Positions 27,190 to 35,457 of a stretch of DNA of 64,000 nucleotides are shown here, one piece after another (position 1 is the first letter of the stretch; each line of letters opens with the position of its first letter). Origin of the DNA: an uncultured Draconibacterium sp. (GTDB lineage Bacteria > Bacteroidota > Bacteroidia > Bacteroidales > Prolixibacteraceae); contig NZ_OY771649.1 in NCBI RefSeq assembly GCF_963674925.1, positions 806,001-870,000 on the forward strand, read 5' to 3'. The notes below the pieces were generated by a model, which searched no databases, had not been told where the DNA came from, and worked only from the letters and a program-made list of their open reading frames with translations. The position numbers were made by a program, and so were the translations under genes.

Positions 27190-27217
27190 AAAGCATCCGT
27201 CTTCAGACGGATGCTTT
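27190..27217. terminator. Bidirectional intrinsic terminator
   Basis: A 12-bp perfect stem (27190-27201 with 27206-27217, tetraloop TTCA) with flanking A and T runs separates the rightward DsrE gene from the leftward DUF2795 gene. Confidence 0.88.
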
Positions 27218-27236
27218 ATATACTATCATTTTATTG

Positions 27237-27458
27237 TTAGTATTCATCTTCGTTAAAAAAGAAATCATCCTTACTTGGATAATCCGGCCAAATATCCTCA
27301 ATACTTTCGTACATCTCACCTTCGTCCTCAATCTCCTGCAAGTTTTCTATTACTTCAAGTGGAGCGCCCGAACGTATTGCGTAATCAATTAATTCGTCTT
27401 TTGTTGCCGGCCAAGGTGCATCTTCTAACTTCGATGCTAATTCCAGAGTCCAATACAT
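27237..27458 (-). CDS. DUF2795 family small acidic protein
   Basis: A 73-residue acidic protein starting MYWTLELASKLEDAPWPATK and containing the DUF2795 core (DELIDYAIRSGAPLEVIENL), then a strongly acidic tail ending FFFNEDEY. The Bacteroidota members are short, helical and conserved; function is unknown. It is transcribed alone, ending at the terminator at 27190. Confidence 0.85.
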   Translation of the reverse strand: MYWTLELASKLEDAPWPATKDELIDYAIRSGAPLEVIENLQEIEDEGEMYESIEDIWPDYPSKDDFFFNEDEY

Positions 27459-27554
27459 GTGTCTACAGTTTTTTATGTGGTTAAACTCGATTTTTTACTT
27501 TGGCGCGAATATAACAAAAAATAGATATGAAAAAACTTTCCTGAAAAAAAAATA

Positions 27555-28112
27555 TCAATACTGCCAGGTTGTTTCGTCGATCCCTTTATCATGAGCGAGT
27601 TTTCGGGCCAGAACAAACAGATAATCCGAAAGCCGGTTAATATACTTGATCAATTCGGGCTGAACAGGAGTTTGTTCTGAGAATTCAACAATTCGGCGCT
27701 CTGCCCTCCGGCAAATGGTACGTGCCATATGACACTGAGCTGCTGATAGTTCCCCTCCCGGAAGAATAAAATTGCGCAGTTCAGGAAGCGTTTCATGATA
27801 CGTGTCAATTGCCTTCTCCAGAACTTCAATATCTTCATTTTTAACAATAAGTTGCGCGGTAAACTCCTGCCCTTTTTCATCCGAAGCCAATCGCGAACCA
27901 ATGTTGAAAAGTTTATTCTGAATTTTTAGCAGTAAATCCTTTACCTCCGGATCAATCTCAAACGATCGGATAACACCAATACTGGCATTTAATTCATCAA
28001 CCGTTCCGTAACTCTCCAAACGCAGATCGTATTTTTTAACACGACTGCCACCAACAAGTCCGGTTGTACCGTCGTCGCCGGTTTTTGTATATATTTTAAA
28101 ATCTCCTGACAT
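27555..28112 (-). CDS. PduO-type cob(I)alamin adenosyltransferase
   Basis: A 185-residue cytoplasmic enzyme that transfers the adenosyl group of ATP to cob(I)alamin, completing adenosylcobalamin. The N-terminal ATP-binding motif is YTKTGDDGTTGLVGGSRVKK. The helical core shows YGTVDELNASIG, RNFILPGGELSAAQCHMART, CRRAERRIV and YINRLSDYLFVLAR. I place the start at ATG 28112; a further upstream ATG would add 17 residues over the preceding terminator. The gene is separated from the LolD-like gene by a terminator hairpin, so they are probably independent. Confidence 0.93.
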   Translation of the reverse strand: MSGDFKIYTKTGDDGTTGLVGGSRVKKYDLRLESYGTVDELNASIGVIRSFEIDPEVKDLLLKIQNKLFNIGSRLASDEKGQEFTAQLIVKNEDIEVLEKAIDTYHETLPELRNFILPGGELSAAQCHMARTICRRAERRIVEFSEQTPVQPELIKYINRLSDYLFVLARKLAHDKGIDETTWQY

Positions 28113-28138
28113 GTTAATTCTTTTGTAAGTGAAGAACA

Positions 28139-28170
28139 TAAAAAATCCCGAGATGTTTACCATTCGGGAT
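28139..28170 (-). terminator. Intrinsic terminator of the LolD-like gene
   Basis: A stem of ATCCCGA (28145-28151) with TCGGGAT (28164-28170), extendable by three pairs past one bulged base, is followed on the minus strand by a run of six T. It lies 27 bases after the ABC gene's stop. Confidence 0.75.
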
Positions 28171-28196
28171 ATAATATCGTAAACGACTTTACAAAG

Positions 28197-28898
28197 TTAA
28201 TAAATCGGATTCTCATTAATAATATCCGATTCCACTTCTCCGTCTTTTAATCTTATAATACGATGTGCGTGTTCGGCAATATCTTCTTCGTGGGTTACCA
28301 TAACCAAGGTGTTTCCTTTTCGGTGAATTTCTGCAAAAAGTTTCATAATTTCTTCTGATATTTTTGAATCGAGGTTACCGGTTGGCTCATCGGCCAGCAG
28401 CAAAGCGGGCTTATTTACCAAAGCACGGGCAATTGCCACACGCTGGCGCTGTCCACCCGACAATTCGTTGGGTTTGTGTTCCATACGGTCTTGCAAACCA
28501 ACATCAACCAAAGTTGCTTCGGCCATTTGCTTGCGTTCAGCCTTGCGTTTCCCGGCGTAAACCAGTGGCAACATCACATTTTCAAGGGCCGAATTACGTG
28601 GCAAAAGGTTAAATACCTGGAAAACAAATCCGATCTCCGAGTTTCTGATTTCTGCTAAACGATCGTCCGACAGGCTACTCACATCCTTTCCGTTCAACAC
28701 GTAAGTTCCGCTGGTTGGAGTGTCCAAACAGCCAATAATGTTCATTAAGGTTGATTTTCCCGAACCCGAGGCGCCCATAATGGCCACATATTCGCCTTTA
28801 TAAATATCAATAGAAACCGAACGTAGGGCGCGAACTTCCTGCGTTCCAACTTTATATGTTTTTACAATGTTCTCAAGATGAATAATTTTTTCCGGCAT
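28197..28898 (-). CDS. ABC transporter ATP-binding protein, LolD/MacB type
   Basis: A 233-residue ATPase with Walker A GASGSGKST (about residues 39-47), Q-loop FVFQVFNLLPRNSALEN, signature LSGGQRQRVAIARA, Walker B ALLLADEPTGNLD and the H-loop VMVTHEEDIAEH. The LPRNSALENVMLPLVYAG segment is typical of the LolD/MacB/FtsE group that drives lipoprotein release or mechanotransmission-type transporters. No permease gene is adjacent, so its membrane partner must be encoded elsewhere. It is transcribed singly, divergent from recG. Confidence 0.93.
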   Translation of the reverse strand: MPEKIIHLENIVKTYKVGTQEVRALRSVSIDIYKGEYVAIMGASGSGKSTLMNIIGCLDTPTSGTYVLNGKDVSSLSDDRLAEIRNSEIGFVFQVFNLLPRNSALENVMLPLVYAGKRKAERKQMAEATLVDVGLQDRMEHKPNELSGGQRQRVAIARALVNKPALLLADEPTGNLDSKISEEIMKLFAEIHRKGNTLVMVTHEEDIAEHAHRIIRLKDGEVESDIINENPIY

Positions 28899-29027
28899 AG
28901 CTTTGTTTTATGTATTTGTAGTATTTTTTTTGTCGCATTACATGTAACGAACGAATCGATTATAAAAATATGATTTTCCAACCGTTCTGGGACTGGAAAT
29001 AGCATTTTTTAAGATTTATTATCATAA

Positions 29028-29159
29028 GTAATACCGATGTGAAATCAAAATGAGCTCTATTTCAGAGAATTTCTCCTTTCAATCGGCATTAACTCCCGAA
29101 ATTTCGGGATAATTCCAATGTTTCACTTAAGGCTCACACTTAAACAGAATTGGTATAAC
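29028..29159. repeat. MITE-like palindromic intergenic repeat
   Basis: The 132-bp stretch has inverted ends GTAATACCGAT (29028-29038) and ATTGGTATAAC (29149-29159), matching at 9 of 11 positions. At its centre (29081-29120) is a second long inverted repeat around the perfect 16-bp palindrome 29094-29109. No coding frame is evident. The design is that of a miniature inverted-repeat element or a structured non-coding repeat; other copies in the genome would confirm it. It occupies most of the 364-base gap between the LolD-like gene and recG. Confidence 0.5.
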
Positions 29160-29227
29160 TTTTCGACTGATAACAAAAACTGTACCCAACAGTTAATTAT
29201 TTTTGAATATTTCGACCTTATTCCCTG

Positions 29228-29258
29228 TTGCCGCACTTTGTGTGAATATGTATATTTG
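29228..29258 (+). promoter_or_regulatory. Bacteroidota-type promoter at the recG start
   Basis: TTG at 29228-29230 is followed after 20 bases by TATATTTG at 29251-29258, a full consensus match. The recG ATG at 29263 begins just four bases later, so the mRNA would have almost no 5' leader. Confidence 0.6.
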
Positions 29259-29262
29259 CTCC

Positions 29263-31365
29263 ATGCCAGAATTTCTCGATCAGGAAATAAAATTTTTACC
29301 CGGCGTGGGGCCAAAACGTGCGGAGATTTTATTCAAAGAGCTGAAAATAAAAACCTTCGGAGATTTGATTTATTATTATCCGTACAAATACATCGACCGC
29401 ACAAAATTTTATTATATATCCGACATTAACACCGAGATGGCATACATACAGGTGAAAGGTGTTTTGCGCTCGATGGAAACTGTTGGCACCGGAAGTAAAC
29501 AGCGGCTTGTTGCACGTTTTTCAGATAGCACCGGCACTATGGAATTGGTGTGGTTTAGGGGTATAAAGTGGCAAAAGGAGCAACTCCTGATTAACAAAAC
29601 CTACATTGTTTTTGGCAAACCGACTCTGTTTAGCGGCCGCATTAGTGTGGTGCACCCCGAAATGGAAACCGAACAAGAAATGCAGCTCAAACCAATCGGG
29701 CTTTTTCAGGGGCATTATAACACCACCGAGAAAATGAAAAAGCAGTTTCTCACCTCGAAAACCATTAACAAATTTCAGCTCACTTTGCTGGGATTGGCAA
29801 AAGGAAAAATCAATGAAACGCTGCCTGAATACCTCACCCGCGAACTAAAATTAATGCCACTTGAGCAGGCACTTTCTGCCATACATAAACCGGAAAAACC
29901 AATTGAACTTAAAAATGCCACCTTCCGCTTAAAGTTTGAGGAGCTCTTTTTTATTCAGCTGAAAATATTGGCATTAAAACACAATCGTAATCAAAAATTC
30001 AAGGGATTTCACTTCGAAAAGGTTGGCTATAATTTCAATACGTTTTACGAAAAGTTTTTGCCGTTTGATCTAACCAATGCACAAAAAAAGGTGATCAAGG
30101 AAATTCGGCGCGATGTTAACGGCACCTCACAAATGAACCGTTTGCTCCAGGGCGATGTGGGAAGTGGAAAAACGCTGGTGGCGTTAATGACCATGCTATT
30201 GGCTATGGACAACGAATTCCAGAGTTGTTTAATGGCACCAACCGAGATTCTAGCCCAGCAACACTACCAATCGATTTCCCGAATGCTGGACGGGATGAGT
30301 ATAAACGTTGGGCTACTTACCGGATCGACAAAAGCTAAGCAGCGCCGCGAATTGCATGCTGCACTGCAATCGGGACAAATGCAGCTAATTATAGGTACGC
30401 ATGCATTGATTGAAGATACGGTAAGTTTCAAACGACTGGGATTGGTTATCGTCGACGAGCAACATCGTTTTGGCGTGGCACAACGGGCAAAACTCTGGAA
30501 GAAGAACGACCTGATTCCACCTCATATTTTAGTAATGACCGCTACCCCCATTCCACGTACTTTGGCTATGACAGTTTATGGCGATCTGGAAGTGTCGATT
30601 ATCGATGAATTGCCTCCGGGACGAAAACCGATACAGACCATGCACTTTTTCGAAAACAGAAGAGCGCAGTTAAACCGTTTTTTGAAGCAACAAATCGATA
30701 AAGGCACACAGGTTTATATCGTTTTTCCGCTCATTTCGGAGTCGGAAAAAATGGACCTGAAAAACCTGGAGGAAGGTTATCGTCATATTTCGGAGACCTT
30801 TCCTGATTACAAGATCAGCATGGTACACGGAAAAATGAAACCGAACATTAAAGAAAATGCCATGCAGGCTTTTAAACGTGGCGAAACGCAAATTATGGTT
30901 GCCACAACCGTAATTGAGGTGGGTGTCGATGTGCCAAATGCAGCGGTTATGGTAATTGAAAGCGCCGAACGTTTTGGCTTGTCGCAGTTACACCAGTTGC
31001 GTGGCCGTGTGGGACGTGGCGCCGAACAATCGTATTGTATTCTGATGTCGTCGTATAAAATCAGTACCGAAAGCCGCAAACGGCTGGATACGATGGTACG
31101 CACTAACGATGGTTTTGAAATTGCAGAAGTAGATATGAAACTTCGTGGCCCCGGTGATTTGGAAGGCACACAACAAAGCGGTATGGGTTTCGACCTGAAA
31201 ATTGCGAACCTCGGGAAAGATGGCGAGATCCTTCAAAAAGCCCGAAACATTGCCAACGATATTTTGGATGACGATCCGTTTTTACAGAAAGAGCAAAATC
31301 AATTGCTTCTTAAAAATCTGTTATCATCAAAGGATACAAGCTTTGACTGGAGTTCGATAAGTTAA
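29263..31365 (+). CDS. recG: ATP-dependent DNA helicase RecG
   Basis: A 700-residue helicase that remodels stalled replication forks and R-loops. The N-terminal wedge domain begins LDQEIKFLPGVGPKRAEILF and has the OB fold (about residues 60-170). The helicase core shows RLLQGDVGSGKTLVALMTML (motif I), LMAPTEILAQQHY (Ia), VIVDEQHRFGVAQR (II), VMTATPIPRTLAM (III), then VATTVIEVGVDVPNA and HQLRGRVGRG (V and VI). The TRG-like C-terminus is present. I use ATG 29263 because relatives begin with this wedge sequence and the extra upstream residues overlap the promoter. Confidence 0.95.
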   Translation: MPEFLDQEIKFLPGVGPKRAEILFKELKIKTFGDLIYYYPYKYIDRTKFYYISDINTEMAYIQVKGVLRSMETVGTGSKQRLVARFSDSTGTMELVWFRGIKWQKEQLLINKTYIVFGKPTLFSGRISVVHPEMETEQEMQLKPIGLFQGHYNTTEKMKKQFLTSKTINKFQLTLLGLAKGKINETLPEYLTRELKLMPLEQALSAIHKPEKPIELKNATFRLKFEELFFIQLKILALKHNRNQKFKGFHFEKVGYNFNTFYEKFLPFDLTNAQKKVIKEIRRDVNGTSQMNRLLQGDVGSGKTLVALMTMLLAMDNEFQSCLMAPTEILAQQHYQSISRMLDGMSINVGLLTGSTKAKQRRELHAALQSGQMQLIIGTHALIEDTVSFKRLGLVIVDEQHRFGVAQRAKLWKKNDLIPPHILVMTATPIPRTLAMTVYGDLEVSIIDELPPGRKPIQTMHFFENRRAQLNRFLKQQIDKGTQVYIVFPLISESEKMDLKNLEEGYRHISETFPDYKISMVHGKMKPNIKENAMQAFKRGETQIMVATTVIEVGVDVPNAAVMVIESAERFGLSQLHQLRGRVGRGAEQSYCILMSSYKISTESRKRLDTMVRTNDGFEIAEVDMKLRGPGDLEGTQQSGMGFDLKIANLGKDGEILQKARNIANDILDDDPFLQKEQNQLLLKNLLSSKDTSFDWSSIS

Positions 31366-31413
31366 TTTTTGTCCCTAACTTACCGGAGTATTGTTACCTG
31401 AAAAGTTAAAACC

Positions 31414-32409
31414 ATGGATAAAGTACAGTTACCCGCATCAGACGTAAAAATTACACCAATTACTTTTGGCGCCTGGGCCATCGGCGGATGGTTTTGGGGC
31501 GGAGCCGAAGAAAATGAGTCGGTTAAAGCCATTGAAGCAGCTATTGCAAACGGCATGACAAGCATTGATACCGCACCGGTTTACGGTTTTGGGCAAAGCG
31601 AAGAGTTTGTAGGGAAAGCGATAAAAGGCAAACGCAACAAGGTTGAACTGTTAACAAAGTTTGGTTTGGTGTGGGACCGGAAATCGGGGCATGTACATTA
31701 CGAAAAGACTTTCGATAACCAGGGAAACGAGGTAAGCCTGTATCGTTTGGGTAGCAAAGAAAGTGTGATAAAAGAATGTGAGGACAGTTTACGGCGGCTT
31801 GGCACCGATTATATAGATCTTTATCAGCAACACTGGCCCGACAGTTCCACACCGGTTGAAGAAACCATGGAAGCACTGGAAATTCTGAAAGATCAGGGGA
31901 AAATTCGCGCCGGTGGCGTTAGTAATTATTCGATGAACGAAATGGAGAAAGCCGAAAAGTATTTCAAACTTTCATCGAACCAGGTTCCGTATAGTATGGT
32001 TAACCGCGGCATAGAAGATGAAGTGGTTCCGTACTGCATTGCCAACGATAAGGCCATTATTGCCTATAGCCCATTACAAAGAGGTGTTTTAACCGGGAAA
32101 ATTACTGCCGGCTTTAAATTCGCCGAAGGCGATCATCGGCCAACTACCCCGTTTTTTAAGGAGCCGAATTTGTCGCGAATCAACGAGTTTCTGGATAAAA
32201 TAAAACCGATTGCTGAAGCCCAACAAGCCACTTTGGCGCAACTGGTTTTAAACTGGACTTTGCTACAACCCGGAATAACCTGTGTCCTCGCCGGTGCCCG
32301 AAATGAAAAGCAGGTATTGGAAAATATTAAAGCAATGGATGTCCTGATCACCGAAAGTGACCAACAACAAATTGCATTTCATCTGAATCAATTAAAACTG
32401 GAAATTTAA
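31414..32409 (+). CDS. Aldo/keto reductase
   Basis: A 331-residue NAD(P)H-dependent TIM-barrel oxidoreductase. The catalytic tetrad can be placed: Asp and Tyr in SIDTAPVYGFGQSE, Lys in ELLTKFG, His in LYQQHWPDS. The cofactor-binding C-terminal region (LAGARNEKQVLENIKAM) is intact. The start MDKVQLPASDVKITPITFGA matches bacterial AKR members, which reduce aldehydes or sugar-derived carbonyls; substrate unknown. It lies 48 bases after recG and converges on the aminotransferase gene with one base between stops. Confidence 0.92.
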   Translation: MDKVQLPASDVKITPITFGAWAIGGWFWGGAEENESVKAIEAAIANGMTSIDTAPVYGFGQSEEFVGKAIKGKRNKVELLTKFGLVWDRKSGHVHYEKTFDNQGNEVSLYRLGSKESVIKECEDSLRRLGTDYIDLYQQHWPDSSTPVEETMEALEILKDQGKIRAGGVSNYSMNEMEKAEKYFKLSSNQVPYSMVNRGIEDEVVPYCIANDKAIIAYSPLQRGVLTGKITAGFKFAEGDHRPTTPFFKEPNLSRINEFLDKIKPIAEAQQATLAQLVLNWTLLQPGITCVLAGARNEKQVLENIKAMDVLITESDQQQIAFHLNQLKLEI

Positions 32410-32410
32410 T

Positions 32411-33244
32411 CTAAGTCAACTCGAAGAAAAGTTTTTGTAACAAACGTGTGACTTCACCAGGTTTTCCATTGCCAACCAATTTGTCTTCGATTTGAACAAC
32501 AGGGCAAATTTCGCTTCCCGTACCTGCGATAAAAACTTCGTCCATTTCGTAAAGCTCTTCCTGCGAGTACAAGCGTTCTTCAACCGGAATATTATTGGCC
32601 GTGCACAATTCCATGATTACTTTTCGGGTTATGCCGGGTAAAATCAGGTTTGATAAGGGCCGTGTTACTATGGTGCCATTTTTTACACAGAGTACGCTGG
32701 AATGTGTGGCCTCGGTAACCTTTCCGTCACGAATAAGAATACACTCGCCTGCCCCGCTTTGGTGCGCTTCGTTATAAAGCATAGTATTGGGCAGCAACGA
32801 AACCGATTTAATATCGCAGCGTTGCCAGCGAATATCGTCACGGGTAATTACTTTTATCCCATTCTCGAGTTTTTCGTTGGCCGAAGGCAGATCAAAAGCA
32901 TAAGCATAAACGGTTGGTGCAATTTCATCAGGAAAATGATGCGAACGTTTGGCTGCGCCCCGCGAAATTTGCAGGTAGATTCCGGCATGTTTGTCAAGCC
33001 TATCATTTTTACTGATCAGCTCCATAAAAACAGCCTCAAGTTTTTCGGTATTATAATCAATATCAATCTCCTTTAAACTCCGGTTCAGGCGCTCTAAATG
33101 ATCCTGAAAACGAAAAGCCTTACCATTGTAATATTTGGCTACTTCGTAAACACCATCGGCAAAAAGAAATCCCCTGTCGTTTGGTGAAATCTTTGCATCG
33201 TCGGCTGCACTATATTCTCCGTTCAGATAAACGATATTGTTCAT
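32411..33244 (-). CDS. Class IV aminotransferase, D-amino-acid transaminase-like
   Basis: A 277-residue PLP enzyme of fold type IV. The N-terminal FLFADGVYEVAKYYNGK, the PLP-lysine motif RCDIKSVSLLPNTM and EAHQSGAGECILIRDGKVTE resemble D-alanine aminotransferase more than branched-chain enzymes, in particular RCDIKS around the Schiff-base Lys. It may supply D-Glu/D-Ala or act on other D-amino acids. It converges with the aldo/keto reductase gene, with no terminator visible in the one-base gap. Confidence 0.85.
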   Translation of the reverse strand: MNNIVYLNGEYSAADDAKISPNDRGFLFADGVYEVAKYYNGKAFRFQDHLERLNRSLKEIDIDYNTEKLEAVFMELISKNDRLDKHAGIYLQISRGAAKRSHHFPDEIAPTVYAYAFDLPSANEKLENGIKVITRDDIRWQRCDIKSVSLLPNTMLYNEAHQSGAGECILIRDGKVTEATHSSVLCVKNGTIVTRPLSNLILPGITRKVIMELCTANNIPVEERLYSQEELYEMDEVFIAGTGSEICPVVQIEDKLVGNGKPGEVTRLLQKLFFELT

Positions 33245-33310
33245 AATTTAAATCGGGTTGAATTGAAACTCAAAAATAGAAAAACTTTGATTTCTGGTCT
33301 TATAAAAATA

Positions 33311-33340
33311 AAAAGGGATTCAAATTAATGAACCCCTTTT
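33311..33340 (-). terminator. Intrinsic terminator of the RRM gene
   Basis: An imperfect stem (AAAAGGGATTCA at 33311-33322 against TGAACCCCTTTT at 33329-33340, one mismatch) is followed on the minus strand by TATTTTTA. It lies 30 bases after the RRM gene stop. Confidence 0.7.
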
Positions 33341-33369
33341 CTATATTATCAAAAAACTTTTTTCTGATC

Positions 33370-33690
33370 CTAGTAACGGTCACGACGTCCGTAACCACCA
33401 CCGCCACCACGGTTGTAACCACCGCCGCCACCGCCACGGTTGTTATTTTCGCGAGGTTTTGATTCGTTAACTTTAATGTTACGACCTGCAACCTCAGCGT
33501 TGTTCAATTCTTCGATAGCTTTGTTAGCTTCAGAATCGTCTTCCATTTCAATAAAACCGAATCCTTTGCTTCTTCCAGTAAATTTATCCATGATAATTTT
33601 AGCTGAAGCAACTTCACCATACTCTTCAAAAATTTCTCTCAAATCTTCTTCACCCATGTTGAAGGGCAAATTTCCAATGTAAATGTTCAT
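33370..33690 (-). CDS. Single-RRM RNA-binding protein with Gly-rich tail
   Basis: A 106-residue protein with one RNA recognition motif: RNP2 IYIGNLPF at residues 3-10 and RNP1 KGFGFIEM around 43-50, then an Arg/Gly tail (GGGGGYNRGGGGGYGRRDRY). Bacterial RRM proteins of this size are found in cyanobacteria and Bacteroidota, bind single-stranded RNA with low specificity, and are often cold- or growth-phase-regulated. The Gly-rich tail is coded by degenerate GGN repeats. It has its own promoter and an unusually long leader of about 220 bases. Confidence 0.92.
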   Translation of the reverse strand: MNIYIGNLPFNMGEEDLREIFEEYGEVASAKIIMDKFTGRSKGFGFIEMEDDSEANKAIEELNNAEVAGRNIKVNESKPRENNNRGGGGGGYNRGGGGGYGRRDRY

Positions 33691-33945
33691 TTTATACTAT
33701 AATTTAAAGTTAATATATCCATCTTACTGATCACCAGAAGAACCAATCAAAATGCATCACGTCCTGGTGTTACTTGAATACAATATAAAATAAGCTTTAT
33801 TAACGATTGAAATAACGTCGGGAAAAACACAAGAGAGATAAACTGTCCGGTTTATTAATATCAATAAAAAAAGACCAAAATGCTAATTGCCAGACTTTTC
33901 TAAAAATTAACAGCCCAAAGGTAATTCTTTATTCGAACTAACAAA
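33691..33945 (-). promoter_or_regulatory. Promoter and long structured leader of the RRM gene
   Basis: On the minus strand TTTG (complement of 33942-33945), a gap of 18 bases and TACCTTTG (complement of 33916-33923) form a near-consensus promoter. About 220 bases of untranslated leader follow. It includes an A-rich/T-rich pairing (AAAAG with CTTTTTTT, around 33868-33901) that could act as an early terminator. A second pairing, CACCAG with CTGGTG (33764-33769 and 33732-33737), lies about 40 bases before the start. A leader-mediated response, for example to cold or to the protein itself, is inference. Confidence 0.45.
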
Positions 33946-33975
33946 CTAAAATTAACATATTTCTTAAACATACGT

Positions 33976-34689
33976 TTATTCCGCAATCAGATCGCGAATT
34001 ACTGCGCTGGCAATAAAGCCTCCAAACAGCGGTGGCATGTACGATATTGTACCTACAGTTGATTTTTTATTCCGGCCTTCCTCAATACGTACGGCCTTTT
34101 CGTCGATATCCTCGGAAGAGAAAACCACTTTTACACCTTTTTTAACTCCAAGACGACCGAGACGTTTACGCATCATTTTTGCCAGTTTGCAATTGTGCGA
34201 TTTTTTAATGTCGGTGATTTCTATTTTCGACGGATCCATTTTTCCGCCTGCCCCCATCGAACTGATCACTCGAAGTTTTAATTGAAGTGCATGATAAACC
34301 AGGAATACCTTTGGAGAAAGTGTATCAATGGCATCAACAACATAATCAAAAGGCGCACTGTTTAGGAGTTCGATGGTCTGCTGGTCGTGAATGTAATCAT
34401 TTACAATTGTCAATTCCAGCTCCGGATTTATATCCATAAAACGTTTGGCCAGAATTTCAGCTTTTGGTTGCCCTTTGGTACTTATAAGCGCGGGCAACTG
34501 GCGGTTCCGGTTACTTTCTTCCACTACATCGCCATCAACGATTGTCATTTTCCCAATTCCCGCACGGCATAATTGTTCTGCCGCATAAGCGCCAACTCCA
34601 CCTAAGCCAACAACCAGCACATTTGCATTCTTAAGTTTGGCCAGTTTTTCTTCTCCTAACAATAACTCAGTACGTTCTAACCAGTGCAT
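33976..34689 (-). CDS. tcdA: tRNA threonylcarbamoyladenosine dehydratase
   Basis: A 237-residue E1-like ATP-dependent enzyme that cyclises t6A at tRNA position 37 to ct6A. The Rossmann ATP motif is VLVVGLGGVGAYAAEQLCRAG. Further family sequences are VDGDVVEESNRNRQLPAL, FDYVVDAIDTLSPKVFL and ISSMGAGGKMDPSKIEITD. The length matches other TcdA (CsdL) proteins. It lies 47 bases after the TatD gene and is probably co-transcribed with it. Confidence 0.93.
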   Translation of the reverse strand: MHWLERTELLLGEEKLAKLKNANVLVVGLGGVGAYAAEQLCRAGIGKMTIVDGDVVEESNRNRQLPALISTKGQPKAEILAKRFMDINPELELTIVNDYIHDQQTIELLNSAPFDYVVDAIDTLSPKVFLVYHALQLKLRVISSMGAGGKMDPSKIEITDIKKSHNCKLAKMMRKRLGRLGVKKGVKVVFSSEDIDEKAVRIEEGRNKKSTVGTISYMPPLFGGFIASAVIRDLIAE

Positions 34690-34736
34690 TATTCTCTAAA
34701 ACTAAATTTTCGTGCGGCAAAGAAACAAAATTGTGT

Positions 34737-35426
34737 TTAAATTCTTCCGGGCATCAACGAATTTTCTATCTGGTTGAAATTCTTCCAAACAGCCTCTTTT
34801 AGTAGCTCAACCGGCATTTCCTTTAAAGCTGCTGCCTGCTCGTAAATAGTATCTACGTTTAAATCCAGTTCGTCGGTTTCGAAGAAAATTTTATTTAGCG
34901 GAAGATATTTAAATGATTTTACGGCTTTTGAATCCTCCCGGAAAAGATTTTTACCAAACGAAAACAAAAACCCTTTATCCAGAAGTTGTTTTGTAATTTC
35001 AACACTACCGTTGTATCCATGCATGATCCACGGCATAACGGGATTTAGTTTTTCACGAAGTGCAATTACCTCATTCAAAGCTTTCACACAATGAATGATC
35101 AACGGATATTGATACTCTTCGGCAATAACGGCTTGCGCTTCAAAAATCCTAAGTTGCTCGATAAAATCGCCGCCGGTAATTTTATCGAGACCCGCTTCTC
35201 CCACAAAAATTACATGATCAAATTCAAGTGCTTCCTCTACCATCTGCATCGCTTCGTTGTTTTCCTGTTTGCTGCCAAGATGCCACGGATGCAGTCCGAC
35301 CGAATAAAAATTACGCCCGTTAAAAGCCGCAAATCCATCGCCCGGAAATATATTTTGTACCGTTATCGTTTCAATCTCGTTATGAAACGGATGTGTGTGA
35401 ATATCGATATAGGGAATTGAACTCAT
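34737..35426 (-). CDS. TatD family metal-dependent hydrolase
   Basis: A 229-residue amidohydrolase-fold protein. Metal ligands are visible as IDIHTHPFH near the N-terminus, Glu in VGEAGLDK, His in YPLIIHCVKA and the last Asp in FFETDELDLN. TatD proteins are Mg-dependent DNases or 3'-5' exonucleases; this sequence is shorter than E. coli TatD (about 260 residues), as in a Bacteroidota subgroup. The first metal motif reads HTHPF. It sits 31 bases after the elbB gene's stop in a leftward cluster. Confidence 0.88.
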   Translation of the reverse strand: MSSIPYIDIHTHPFHNEIETITVQNIFPGDGFAAFNGRNFYSVGLHPWHLGSKQENNEAMQMVEEALEFDHVIFVGEAGLDKITGGDFIEQLRIFEAQAVIAEEYQYPLIIHCVKALNEVIALREKLNPVMPWIMHGYNGSVEITKQLLDKGFLFSFGKNLFREDSKAVKSFKYLPLNKIFFETDELDLNVDTIYEQAAALKEMPVELLKEAVWKNFNQIENSLMPGRI

Positions 35427-35457
35427 AAACCAGTTTTGTTAGCTAAACTCTTCTCAA

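Noticed and set aside
33370..33440. Short tandem repeat or CRISPR-like array
   Set aside because: The periodic GGT/GGC triplets encode the Gly-rich tail of the RRM protein and have no spacers.
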